This document shows, in pieces, positions 1 to 7,911 of a stretch of DNA of 64,000 bases. Made by a program: the position numbers and the translations under genes. The notes beneath the pieces are model-generated. The model was not told where the DNA came from. It did no database searches and saw only the letters and a list, made by a program, of their open reading frames with translations. Where the stretch lies: NCBI RefSeq assembly GCF_021390435.2, contig NZ_JAJVCN010000004.1, forward strand, positions 62,001 to 126,000. Direction: 5' to 3'. The DNA comes from Kibdelosporangium philippinense. Its GTDB lineage: Bacteria; Actinomycetota; Actinomycetes; Mycobacteriales; Pseudonocardiaceae. Numbering within the stretch: position 1 is the first letter of the stretch; each line of letters opens with the position of its first letter.

Positions 1-425
1 CGTTCGACATCACCGCGGTGCCGTCGGTGGATGGACTCGGTGACCCTCAGGTGAACTGGGTGGTCGCGGCGGGCGGGAAGCGGGTTTTTCACGGCGGCGA
101 CACCGTTTTTCATGGGTACTGGTGGGAGATCGCCGAACGCTGTGGCCCGCTGGATGCCGCTTTCCTGCCGATCAACGGTGCCGCGGTGAATTTTCCGCAC
201 AGGCAGCCTGCGAGCCCGTTGCCTGCGGTGCTCACGCCGGGGCAAGCCGTCGTGGCTGGGATGATTCTCGGTGCGCGGCAAGTGGTTCCGATTCACTACG
301 GCATCGAGGGGCAGCCTGCGTACGTGGAGGTCGATGATCCGATTGGGAACCTCCATATGGCCGCCAAGCGGTATGGCGTCGACGTCTTGGTAGTCGAGCC
401 AGGCGTTCCGGTTCAGCTCGGTTGA
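1..425 (+). CDS. Metallo-beta-lactamase-fold hydrolase, 3' part
   Basis: Only the C-terminal ~140 residues are in the window; the frame is open to the left edge (first full codon at base 3), so the true start lies outside. The visible part has FHGGDT, which carries a metal-ligand Asp, and a later PIHYG segment holding a likely C-terminal metal-ligand His, in the order seen in UlaG/MBL-fold hydrolases. The N-terminal HxHxDH motif would lie upstream and cannot be checked. Probably a soluble metal-dependent hydrolase; the substrate is unknown. Confidence 0.75.
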   Translation, partial: FDITAVPSVDGLGDPQVNWVVAAGGKRVFHGGDTVFHGYWWEIAERCGPLDAAFLPINGAAVNFPHRQPASPLPAVLTPGQAVVAGMILGARQVVPIHYGIEGQPAYVEVDDPIGNLHMAAKRYGVDVLVVEPGVPVQLG

Positions 426-569
426 GTGTGAACCCCTTATAGAGCAATGGAATTGAGGAACCTTGCGAGGGTGGTGCGTGGGAACTGCCTTTGTGGCCGC
501 AAGAAAAGCGCAAGCGAGGCTACCTATGTTGTGAAGGCTCAACGGGAGTCGAGAGGGGATGGGCAACCA

Positions 570-895
570 ATGCGTTCAGGTATCAGGGGGAGGGCTCTGA
601 CTGTCGCTTCGTCGGTGGCATTGGCCGTCGGGGTGCTGTCCGTGGGCACGCCTGCTTCGCGGCCGCCTCGGGATGCAGCACCGGTACGATGATCACGCCG
701 CCATCGGTGCGGCACAACACCGGCATGGCGAAGTGCCGGGTGCTCACTGGGGGATCGCAGGTTCGGGCCGTCGTCCACTGCGGTAGTACCGCGTTTCCGC
801 CGCACTACGGCCCATGGGTTTCGGCGGCCAACACGTGGTCCAAGTACAACTGCGGCGGCAGCGATGCCGTGCGCGTTGGCTATCAGACCCGATAG
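570..895 (+). pseudogene. Small secreted Cys/Trp-containing protein, one-base frameshift
   Basis: An ATG at 570, behind the purine-rich gagagggga, encodes a convincing signal peptide (MRSGIRGRALTVASSVALAV and on to GTPA), but this frame stops at 690-692. The mature domain continues in another frame from 656: FAAASGC, then Cys residues and WSKYNC, to a stop at 893-895. Adding one T near 656 would give ...GTPAFA|AASGC..., a normal signal-peptidase site. So this is either a genuine one-base deletion or a sequencing error. The mature part resembles the protein at 19581-19889, which shares W(S/T)K(Y/W)NC. Function unknown. Confidence 0.65.
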
Positions 896-903
896 TAACC
901 AAG

Positions 904-935
904 CCTTCTGGCCAGGTGAGTACCTGGCCAGAAGG
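904..935. terminator. Bidirectional terminator hairpin
   Basis: A perfect 14-bp inverted repeat (CCTTCTGGCCAGGT, 904-917, with its complement at 922-935) and a 4-base loop. It sits between the convergent secreted-protein remnant and the TetR gene and overlaps neither frame. Confidence 0.8.
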
Positions 936-938
936 CGG

Positions 939-1697
939 TCAGGCGGGCCTTCGGTCTGCCTCCGGATGTACACCCGCGGAAGCGCGCTGGTTGATCAGTG
1001 CTTCGAGGCCGTCGAGATAACGGCGCACACCGAACTCGCGGCCGTTGTCGCGTGACGCGCCGGTCACGCTCGATGTCGCCGCTGTCAACGCGGGGAAGCG
1101 ATCGCCGTAGCGATACAGCAATTCCTGCATCAACGGCGTGACCTTCTTGTCCGAGTCCCAGGGTTGAGTGCCTGCCGTTGACATCGACTGCGTGTTTCGG
1201 ATCAGGCCGAAGAGGATGAACACCGCGTCGAGCTGTTCTGTACCGGTCAGGCCCGTGTCGGACAACGCGCTCACTGCCGACTCGATCCAGCCGAGCTCGC
1301 GTGGGCCGATCGGGCGGTCACCGAGTGTGGCCCATGGCAACCATGGGTGCTGGTGCCACACGACCGCGAGCTGACGGGTGAACTCGTTGAGCCTTCCGCG
1401 CCAGCCGCCTGACACTTCGTACAGGTCGGGTGGGTCGCCGACAGCCAGTTCGATCATGACCGCGAGCAGATCGGACTTGCCGGACACGTATCGGTAGAGC
1501 GCCATCTTGGTGAACTCGAGCTCGCTCGCCACCCGCTGCATCGAGACTGCGGCGAGGCCTTCGCTGTCCGCGATACCCATCGCGACCCGTGCGATGCGTT
1601 CGACGCTCAATGTGGGCTTCGGGCCGCGACTCGGCGGCTCTTTCAGGCCCCACAGCAATTCGACGACGCCGGTCTGGTCACCGAAGACGTGTTCCAC
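939..1697 (-). CDS. TetR/AcrR family transcriptional regulator
   Basis: A 252-aa regulator from the GTG at 1697, which has AGGAAA upstream; a longer frame to 1757 would run through the likely operator. The N-terminal helix-turn-helix contains ARVAMGIADSEGLAAVSMQR and LEFTKMALYRYVSGK, the usual TetR recognition-helix pattern, preceded by a ~30-residue lead. The C-terminal part is helical and Trp-rich (WHQHPWLPWATLGDRP), like TetR_C ligand-binding domains. It is divergent from the YCII gene at 1823 and the region between holds repeated GACAC/GTGTC half-sites, so autoregulation and control of the neighbour are likely. The ligand is unknown. Confidence 0.85.
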   Translation of the reverse strand: MEHVFGDQTGVVELLWGLKEPPSRGPKPTLSVERIARVAMGIADSEGLAAVSMQRVASELEFTKMALYRYVSGKSDLLAVMIELAVGDPPDLYEVSGGWRGRLNEFTRQLAVVWHQHPWLPWATLGDRPIGPRELGWIESAVSALSDTGLTGTEQLDAVFILFGLIRNTQSMSTAGTQPWDSDKKVTPLMQELLYRYGDRFPALTAATSSVTGASRDNGREFGVRRYLDGLEALINQRASAGVHPEADRRPA

Positions 1698-1728
1698 GCC
1701 ACCCGCTTTCCTAGGACATAGTGGGGCT

Positions 1729-1781
1729 TGTCGACACTTTGAAACTGTGTCTAGCATACGCAGCGTCCAGTGGACACAGTT
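1729..1781. promoter_or_regulatory. Candidate TetR operator, repeated GACAC/GTGTC half-sites
   Basis: Between the divergent TetR and YCII genes: TGTCGACA (1729-1736, perfect palindrome), GACAC...GTGTC (1733-1751), and a longer inverted repeat AACTGTGTC (1743-1751) / GACACAGTT (1773-1781). Overlapping inverted half-sites in a divergent promoter region are typical of TetR operators. Binding is inferred. Confidence 0.5.
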
Positions 1782-1822
1782 TACGCCTGGTCAACATTTT
1801 AACTGGTGGGAGCGGTCACGCG

Positions 1823-2242
1823 ATGAAGTTCATGGTCATGATCAGGGCGACAGAGGACATGGAGAACGGGGTCATGCCGAGCGCGCAGGCGCTCACCGAG
1901 ATGACCGACTTCAACGAGAAGCTGGTCAAGGCCGGGATCATGATCGGCGGCGACGGCCTGCACCCGAGCTCCAACGGCGCCAGGGTGACCTTCGACGGCA
2001 CGAAGACCACCGTCATCGACGGCCCGTTCGCCGAGGCGAAGGAGCTCATCGCGGGCTACTGGATCTGGGAGGTCGGCTCGCTGCAAGAGGCCATCGAGTG
2101 GGTCAAGCAGGTGCCCAACACCGACGGCGGGCACGGCGAGATCGAGATCCGGCAGATCTTCGAGGCTGAGGACTTCGGCGACGAGTTCACTCCGGAAGCC
2201 CGCGCGAAGGACGCAGCGCTGCGAGCACGCGCCGGAGAGTAG
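1823..2242 (+). CDS. YCII/DGPF-domain protein
   Basis: A 139-aa cytoplasmic protein, start ATG 1823 with ggtgggag about 10 bases upstream. It begins MKFMVMIRATEDME and carries DGPFAEAKELIAGYW, the signature of the YCII-related (DGPF) family of small alpha+beta-barrel proteins. Many actinobacterial members sit beside ECF sigma factors or TetR regulators. Enzymatic activity is unproven for this subfamily. Divergent from the TetR gene and probably its target. Confidence 0.85.
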   Translation: MKFMVMIRATEDMENGVMPSAQALTEMTDFNEKLVKAGIMIGGDGLHPSSNGARVTFDGTKTTVIDGPFAEAKELIAGYWIWEVGSLQEAIEWVKQVPNTDGGHGEIEIRQIFEAEDFGDEFTPEARAKDAALRARAGE

Positions 2243-2464
2243 GCCCGCGCGACGGATGCTGCGCTCCGGGCGCTGCGGTGAGGCAAGGCCGCGGATGTGG
2301 CACTGTGGGCATGCACCGGAAGATCACGGATGCGGGCCAGCGTTGGCGGCTATGGCCGCGTCAATGGCGGGTTACCGCAGGCGGGCGGGTAAGGACCGAA
2401 AAGCCTCGTGAGTTGGTTATCAAGCCGCAAACCCGGATAACCGGCCGGGCGAAATTTTCATGGC

Positions 2465-2486
2465 CCCTGGATGGCGCTGTCCAGGG
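2465..2486. terminator. Hairpin in the 2243-2512 gap
   Basis: CCCTGGA (2465-2471) pairs with TCCAGGG (2480-2486) across an 8-base loop, with a further TGG/CCA pair outside. The gap lies between the YCII gene and the convergent DUF2630 gene, so it probably serves both. Nothing else recognisable was seen in 2243-2512. Confidence 0.45.
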
Positions 2487-2512
2487 ACCACCGTCCACTC
2501 ATGGGGTTTTTC

Positions 2513-2758
2513 TCACTGCAGGTAGCCCTCGACTTGCTGGGTCGGGCGGGCTTGGGCGTCGTCTGGGTTCTCGCCTGCTCCGCTGCGCGCGCGGCGCTGG
2601 CGTAGCAGGTCCCAGCACTGGTCAAGGGATTCTTCCAGCGCCTTCAGCTTGGCGTGCTCCTCGTCGGAGTCGATCTCGCCTGCCACGCTGCGGGTGCGCA
2701 GTTCGTGTTCTTGATCAACCAGGGTACGGATCTGGCTGAGGATTTCGCGTTCGTTCAC
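2513..2758 (-). CDS. DUF2630 family protein
   Basis: An 81-aa, highly charged, mostly helical protein beginning MNEREILSQIRTLVDQEHEL with ALEESLDQCWDLLRQRRA, the usual core of the short actinobacterial DUF2630 family (PF10944), at full family length. The C-terminal ~25 residues are Pro/Gln-rich and probably disordered. No membrane segment. The function of the family is unknown. It is divergent from the P450 gene. Confidence 0.8.
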   Translation of the reverse strand: MNEREILSQIRTLVDQEHELRTRSVAGEIDSDEEHAKLKALEESLDQCWDLLRQRRARSGAGENPDDAQARPTQQVEGYLQ

Positions 2759-2822
2759 AACTTGAGATTAACCAGGTCACCCGGCTCCCGCTTCTCAGCA
2801 AGGTTGTCCTAGCCTCATTGCT

Positions 2823-4094
2823 GTGGGGAGTCTCCGCTCGCGCGTCATGACGTGGTTCGCACGCATCTACCTGAGCCGTGCCCGGAAAAAGGGGTTCGAC
2901 CTCGGCAAGATGCCCATTCCTGAGCCCGCGTTGATGCCGTTGAAGCGCAACGGCCTCGATCCGGTGCCCGATCTCGGGCAGATGCGCAAGGACACCCCGA
3001 TCGGCAAAGTGCCCATGCCTTTCGGAGTGAACTTGTGGTTGGTCAGCGGTTACGAAGAAGCAAAGGCCGTACTGAGCAACACCAAGGCATTCAGCAATGA
3101 CTACGCCCACCTGATGGGCACCGGCGCGACCAGCGTCCAGCAGAGCCCCGGCGGCCTCGGCTTCGCTGACCCGCCCGTGCACACGCGGTTGCGCAAGCTG
3201 CTCACGCCGGAATTCACCATGCGCCGCCTTGCCCGGCTCACCCCGGGAATCAAGGCGATCATCGAGGGCTGCCTCGACAACATGGACAAGGCCGCCGGGC
3301 CGGTCGACCTCGTCGCCGAGTTCGCGCTGCCGATCCCGTCGCTGGTGATCTGCGAGCTGTTGGGCGTGCCGTACGACGACCGCGACGACTTCCAGCGCCT
3401 CGCGATGACCCGCTTCGACTTGTTCAGCGGCGCGGACGCGTCACTCGGCGCGATCTCCGAGTCGCTGGAGTACCTCCTCGGAGTGGTTCGCAAGCAGCGC
3501 GAAGACCCGGGCGACGGCCTGCTCGGCATGATCATCAAAGAGCACGGCGACGAGATCGACGACCTGGAACTGGCCGGGCTGGCCGACGGCGTGCTCACCG
3601 GCGGGTTCGAGACCACAGCGAGCATGCTCGCTCTCGGCGCGCTGGTGTTGTTGCAGGATGAGGAAACCTTCAAGCTCGTCCACGACAACGACGACGCCAT
3701 CAACAAGTTCGTCGAGGAGATCCTGCGGTACCTGACGGTCGTGCAGGTCGCGTTCCCGCGCTTCGCCCGCGAGGAGATCGAAGTCGCCGGTGTGACCATC
3801 GGCAAGGGCGACGTGGTCATCGCTTCGTTGAGCGGTGCCAACCGGGATGACGCGCTCGGTGACGGCTTGGAAACCGTGAATCCGCACCGGGATCCGACTT
3901 CGCACCTCGCCTTCGGCTACGGCGTGCACCGGTGCATTGGCGCGGAGCTGGCGAAGATGGAGCTGCGGGCCGCGTATCCCGCGCTGGTGCGCCGATTCCC
4001 GAAGATGCGGCTGGCCAAGTCCGCTGACGAACTGGAGTTCCGCAAGGTTTCGATCGTTTACGGCGTCGACGCGCTTCCGGTGTTGCTCAAATAG
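2823..4094 (+). CDS. Cytochrome P450
   Basis: A 423-aa soluble bacterial P450 from GTG 2823; the ATG at 2847 is an alternative and neither has a strong ribosome site. Diagnostic parts in order: C-helix ADPPVHTRLRKLL, I-helix GGFETTAS (oxygen-activating Thr, with Gly where AGxETT is usual), K-helix EEILR (ExxR), and haem loop FGYGVHRCIGAELAKMEL with Cys371 as thiolate ligand. No ferredoxin or reductase gene is adjacent, so redox partners are elsewhere. It stands alone, so the substrate cannot be inferred. A 165-bp palindrome starts four bases after its stop. Confidence 0.95.
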   Translation: MGSLRSRVMTWFARIYLSRARKKGFDLGKMPIPEPALMPLKRNGLDPVPDLGQMRKDTPIGKVPMPFGVNLWLVSGYEEAKAVLSNTKAFSNDYAHLMGTGATSVQQSPGGLGFADPPVHTRLRKLLTPEFTMRRLARLTPGIKAIIEGCLDNMDKAAGPVDLVAEFALPIPSLVICELLGVPYDDRDDFQRLAMTRFDLFSGADASLGAISESLEYLLGVVRKQREDPGDGLLGMIIKEHGDEIDDLELAGLADGVLTGGFETTASMLALGALVLLQDEETFKLVHDNDDAINKFVEEILRYLTVVQVAFPRFAREEIEVAGVTIGKGDVVIASLSGANRDDALGDGLETVNPHRDPTSHLAFGYGVHRCIGAELAKMELRAAYPALVRRFPKMRLAKSADELEFRKVSIVYGVDALPVLLK

Positions 4095-4097
4095 CGC

Positions 4098-4262
4098 AGC
4101 GTCGTGTGGCCTCGCTCCCTTTCGCCTTGCTGGGAGATCAAATTGTTCCTGACGGTGACGCCGGAACGCTACGAAGACTGGTTGTCTTTGGGCGTTTCGG
4201 TCGGTGCCGTCAGGGACGATTTGAGCCCCAGCAAGGCCAAGGGAGCGGGGTCACACGACGCT
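4098..4262. repeat. 165-bp near-perfect palindrome (long hairpin)
   Basis: The left arm starts AGCGTCGTGTGGCCTCGCTC and the right arm ends ...GGGGTCACACGACGCT, its complement with a few mismatches. Pairing can be followed almost continuously inward (CTTGCTGGG/CCCAGCAAG, CCTGACGG/CCGTCAGG, GGAACGC/GCGTTTC, GAAGAC/GTCTT) to a loop around 4177-4182. It begins 4 bases after the P450 stop. A weak open reading through it (...KAKGAGSHDAK, stop 4267-4269) is probably incidental. It could be a terminator, a dispersed palindromic repeat or a miniature mobile element. The rest of the 4095-4428 gap has only a GGGGCG...CGCCCC hairpin near 4385-4402. Confidence 0.75.
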
Positions 4263-4428
4263 AAGTAACATTTTTGCCGCAAAGGGTGCAGGCGGTTGCG
4301 TGGCCCGATAGGTTTTGGGTCAGCAGCTTCTCATGCATTTTTCACCAAGGTGTCACACCCGGGTTGGTTCGCACGGACGTCGGGGGGCGTTGAGCGCCCC
4401 GGGGTGACCCCGACAACGGGGGTGTTCC

Positions 4429-6132
4429 TTGTACACGCGTCGACTCAGACACACAGCCGCGGTGGCTGTCACTGGGTTGCTCATTCTCGGCTCTCCACCG
4501 GCCTTCGCCGACCCGACGGACGAACCGTCAGGTTCGGTGTCGCCTTCCGCGAGTCCGACGTCGCCGGAGGCGGGACAGCCGAAGGACACGAAGTCAGACG
4601 AGCCGACGGCGAAACCGGCGGAGCCTGCCGAAGCACCGGACCTTGAGCTGGCGGAGCTGAAGCTGAAGGAGCCGACCGTCAAGTACCCCGTCGGCGCCGA
4701 GTTCGTCCTCACAGGCAAGATCAACAACCGCGGTAAGGCCGAAGCCACCGAGGTGAAGGGCGAGCTCGCGGCGACGGGCGACGCGAAGATCGAGGTCACC
4801 AAGCGGACGGGCCTCGACCCCGGTCTGAAGCTGGCCCCGCAGTCGACGAAGGACTTCGAACTCACGGTCAAGTTCACGCAAGCGATCAAAGCCACTGAAA
4901 AGCTGACGCTCACCCTGTCGGCGCTGGGCGACACCAATACCGCCAACGACAAGCGAACTGTCGATGTCGTGGTGTCACATGAGACAGGCACGCTCACCGG
5001 GCGCTTCTTCTTGGACCAGGACGGCAACGGGAAGTACGACGCTGGAGACGAAGGCGTCTCCGGCGTGGTTTTGAAGCTGGGCGGCCCACAGAACAACTCG
5101 GTTGAGGTGACAACCGGCCCTGGCGGTGCGTTCAGCCGCGATGACCTGCCTGTTGGCAAGTACACAGTGGCAGCGCCGCCGTTGGCTGACGGATGGGTGA
5201 CCGCGCCCAAACAAGTCGACCTCACCAAGACCGGCGCCGATGTCCAACTTTTCGCGACTCGGCCGTTGAGTGAAGTGCTCAAGGTGACCGCGAAGTTCAA
5301 CGAGGGGCCATACCAGGCGCGCGACAAGGCCAATTTGACGATCACCCTGGTCAACGGTAAGAACGACTCGCTTCGGGTCGTCGCGAACTGTGAGGACACC
5401 AGCGCCCCGGGCGTAGACCCCGACGAGCCTTCGGTCACCGACTCGCACCTCGAGGGCTCGAGGGATCCCAAACGCTGGGGCAAGCTGGTGCGTTCAGAGG
5501 GTGGTGTCGAGGTCAAGGCGGGAGAGACCAAGACAGTCTCGGTCGAGGGAAGCGTGCCGCTCAGGTCATACGACCGAGGTGTCGTGCACATCTACTGTGC
5601 GTTCGAGGCGATCGGCCAGTTCGAGGAAGGCGCCCCCAAGGTCTTGACGCTGGCCAAGGTGGCCGCGCTGAAAGGCTACGGCAGCGGTTACGTCTTCGAG
5701 GACCGCGACGGCGACGGCAAGCCCCAAGGTGAGGGCATCAAGGGACTCGGCGTCTCGTTGGTCGATCCGTTCAACGGCAATGTCGTCGCGACGACGACAA
5801 CCAAGGACGATGGCAGCTACAAGGTCGAGAACGTCGAATCCGGCTGGTACATCCCGGTCTTCAAAGGCCCGTGGAAGTCCAACGTGTTCCTCGTCGTGGC
5901 CGCTGATGGGTTTGGCGAACGCACCCTGATTCCAGTGGTGCCGGGGCCCGCGCCTGGGGACGGCAACGAGCCCGCACCGATGCCCAAGGCTCCGCCTGGC
6001 AACAACAACTCGGGCACGACGCCGCTGGCCAAGACTGGCGCCAATGTCATCGGATTGACGATCGGCGGCCTTGCCGTGCTTCTCGTTGGGATCGGCGCGG
6101 TGGTGTTCACGAGGAAACGGCGCCGTAGCTGA
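4429..6132 (+). CDS. LAxTG-anchored surface protein with SdrD-B-like domains
   Basis: A 567-aa secreted protein from TTG 4429, with GGGGGTG upstream; the hydrophobic signal peptide ending SPPAFA starts only here. After a Pro/Glu/Lys linker comes a CARDB-like beta domain (~70-185), then Ca-binding-type SdrD B repeats (GRFFLDQDGNGKYDAGDEGV at ~190; GYVFEDRDGDGKPQGEGI at ~425). The C terminus is LAKTG at ~533, a hydrophobic helix and RKRRRS, a sortase signal of the LAxTG type used by class E sortases of high-GC actinobacteria. It is expected to be covalently attached to peptidoglycan as a stalk or adhesin. No sortase gene is in the window. A strong terminator follows. Confidence 0.85.
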   Translation: MYTRRLRHTAAVAVTGLLILGSPPAFADPTDEPSGSVSPSASPTSPEAGQPKDTKSDEPTAKPAEPAEAPDLELAELKLKEPTVKYPVGAEFVLTGKINNRGKAEATEVKGELAATGDAKIEVTKRTGLDPGLKLAPQSTKDFELTVKFTQAIKATEKLTLTLSALGDTNTANDKRTVDVVVSHETGTLTGRFFLDQDGNGKYDAGDEGVSGVVLKLGGPQNNSVEVTTGPGGAFSRDDLPVGKYTVAAPPLADGWVTAPKQVDLTKTGADVQLFATRPLSEVLKVTAKFNEGPYQARDKANLTITLVNGKNDSLRVVANCEDTSAPGVDPDEPSVTDSHLEGSRDPKRWGKLVRSEGGVEVKAGETKTVSVEGSVPLRSYDRGVVHIYCAFEAIGQFEEGAPKVLTLAKVAALKGYGSGYVFEDRDGDGKPQGEGIKGLGVSLVDPFNGNVVATTTTKDDGSYKVENVESGWYIPVFKGPWKSNVFLVVAADGFGERTLIPVVPGPAPGDGNEPAPMPKAPPGNNNSGTTPLAKTGANVIGLTIGGLAVLLVGIGAVVFTRKRRRS

Positions 6133-6145
6133 GGTAGCTTTTTCG

Positions 6146-6182
6146 CCCGTCTGGCAAGGCCTTTCGGCGCTTGCCAGACGGG
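6146..6182. terminator. Terminator after the surface protein
   Basis: A perfect 13-bp stem, CCCGTCTGGCAAG (6146-6158) with CTTGCCAGACGGG (6170-6182), and an 11-base loop. It lies 14 bases past the surface-protein stop and upstream of the next start. Confidence 0.8.
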
Positions 6183-6200
6183 TTCTGGTTACATGGGGTC

Positions 6201-6881
6201 ATGGACAAGCGGCGCTGGCGGCGCCATGCTCTCCGGTTCGGGCTGATCACCGTGGGCGTGCTCGCTGTGGCCATCGGTGGCAGCCTGATCTGGTCTTATT
6301 CCGCTTCGGCCAGCCATCGGTTCGATGTGGTGGATGCGCCGAGTGCTCCGGTTGCGATCGTGCTCGGGGCCAGGATCCGGGATGAGCGTCCGTTGCCGTT
6401 CCTGGCTGGGCGGCTGGATGCGACCGTTGATCTGGTCAAGGCTGGCAAGGTCAAAGCTGTACTCGTGTCCGGTGCGGCTGGGGGCACGTCTGGCGACGAG
6501 ACCAAGGCGATGGCCGCGTACCTTGCCGCGCGGGGTGTGGACCCCAGGATGATCGTGGTCGATCCATTTGGCCTTGATACGTACGACACATGCGCTCGTG
6601 CGATTCAGGTCTACGGCATTGATCGCGCGTTGGTGGTCACGCAGTCCTATCATCTGCCGCGGACCGTCGCGTTGTGTCGCTCGCTGGGGATGCAGGCCGA
6701 CGGCGTCGCTGCTACCTGCGACTGTTCTGTTTTCAGCCTCGTTCCCAACGGGGCCCGGGAGTGGCTGGCGACGGTCGCTGCCGTTCCTGAGGCGATCTGG
6801 CATCGCGCTCCGGCCGTACTGTCCACTCCGGACGCGACGGTGCGTGACCTGGTCGGGGCACAGTCATCGGGCACCAGGTAG
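6201..6881 (+). CDS. SanA/YdcF-like DUF218 membrane protein
   Basis: A 226-aa protein from ATG 6201; an earlier in-frame ATG at 6171 lies inside the preceding terminator. One N-terminal membrane helix (~9-32: FGLITVGVLAVAIGGSLIWS) is followed by a DUF218 domain: VAIVLGARIRDERPLPFLAGR, VKAVLVSG, GDETKAMAAYL, DTYDTCARA and VVTQSYHLPR. This matches SanA/ElyC/YdcF proteins, implicated in envelope maintenance. The bulk is probably outside the membrane. The conserved D-T-Y-x-T and YHxPR residues are intact. Exact chemistry unknown. Confidence 0.85.
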   Translation: MDKRRWRRHALRFGLITVGVLAVAIGGSLIWSYSASASHRFDVVDAPSAPVAIVLGARIRDERPLPFLAGRLDATVDLVKAGKVKAVLVSGAAGGTSGDETKAMAAYLAARGVDPRMIVVDPFGLDTYDTCARAIQVYGIDRALVVTQSYHLPRTVALCRSLGMQADGVAATCDCSVFSLVPNGAREWLATVAAVPEAIWHRAPAVLSTPDATVRDLVGAQSSGTR

Positions 6882-6915
6882 TGGCATGATTACTCAGGAC
6901 AACTGAGGGGGAGAG

Positions 6916-7911
6916 ATGACTGAGGACGAGCGTCCGCCGCCCGCGGACGCGAAACCGCCTGAGTCAATGTGGGAACCGTTGCCGCGGCCGGAGACCATCC
7001 AGGGTGTCGGCCAGCGACGCAACTCGCCGCTGGCTTTGATCGCTGTGCTCGGTCTCGTACTCATGGTGGTGCTGGCGATTGGCGCGCCCGGCAGGCTCAA
7101 GTTCACCACCGAGGTCGCCGGAACCCCGTTACCCGGTCCGACCGTGGGCAACAAACCGAACGCGGCGCAGGCGCCCACCACCAGCGCGCCGACGACCAGC
7201 AAGTCGAACAAGCCGCGCTGGCAGGAACTCACCGAGGCCAACACGCTGCTGGCCCCCGGCATGCAACTGCCGCAGGTCACGTGCAAGCTGCCTGCGTTCG
7301 GGCGCTCGGCCGACCAGTTGCGGGCCTACTACCAGGCCATGATCGGCTGCCTCGACGAGGCGTGGAAGCCATTGCTGACCCAGTCCGATCACGTCTTCGA
7401 GTCGCCGAAGCTCAACGTCGACGAGGAGCCGAAGAGCACCTGCGGCACCCCGACCAGGCAGGAGGCCGTCGCCTTCTATTGCCCGAGGGACAAGGGAATC
7501 TTCATGCCCCGCAACCGGGTCACCGAGTCCATGGGCAGCAACCAGGGCGGCCACATCATGGTCCTCGCGCACGAGTATGGCCACCACGTGCAGGCCATGA
7601 GCGGCATCAACCACGGGATGGGCCTGAAAATGATCGGCCTTGCCGAGGACTCGCCGGAGTACTTGGAACTGACCCGCAGGATGGAGCTGCAGGCCGACTG
7701 CTTCTCCGGGATGTTCATCGGCGCCGCCGGTGGGCGTGGCTCGATCACCAAGGCGCTGAGCAACTCCGCGTCCTCGGCGTTCCGCAGTTCGGTCGCGGAC
7801 AAGACGCACGGCAGCGTCAAACATCAGATCCAGTGGGGCACAGCCGGTGTGAAGAACAACAACACCGCGTCCTGCAACACCTGGCTGGCCCCGTCCGGCG
7901 AAGTCAGCTGA
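6916..7911 (+). CDS. Membrane-anchored neutral zinc metallopeptidase (YpfJ-like)
   Basis: A 331-aa protein from ATG 6916 with gagggggag just upstream. The cytoplasmic N terminus is Pro-rich, one membrane helix spans ~36-56 (SPLALIAVLGLVLMVVLAIG), and a Thr/Ser/Pro linker leads to the extracellular peptidase domain. HEYGHHVQ (His219, Glu220, His223) is the HExxH zinc site; ELQADCFSG downstream supplies the likely third ligand. This is the predicted neutral zinc metallopeptidase family (PF04228). It converges on the prolyl oligopeptidase gene: both stops lie in the 8-bp palindrome TCAGCTGA (7904-7911). Confidence 0.9.
   Translation: MTEDERPPPADAKPPESMWEPLPRPETIQGVGQRRNSPLALIAVLGLVLMVVLAIGAPGRLKFTTEVAGTPLPGPTVGNKPNAAQAPTTSAPTTSKSNKPRWQELTEANTLLAPGMQLPQVTCKLPAFGRSADQLRAYYQAMIGCLDEAWKPLLTQSDHVFESPKLNVDEEPKSTCGTPTRQEAVAFYCPRDKGIFMPRNRVTESMGSNQGGHIMVLAHEYGHHVQAMSGINHGMGLKMIGLAEDSPEYLELTRRMELQADCFSGMFIGAAGGRGSITKALSNSASSAFRSSVADKTHGSVKHQIQWGTAGVKNNNTASCNTWLAPSGEVS

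Noticed and set aside
2278..2739. 153-codon open frame on +
   Set aside because: No family resemblance; overlaps the DUF2630 gene on the opposite strand.
4429..6132. Transmembrane receptor instead of sortase substrate
   Set aside because: LAKTG, helix and basic tail are in sortase-signal order and the TM is at the very C terminus.
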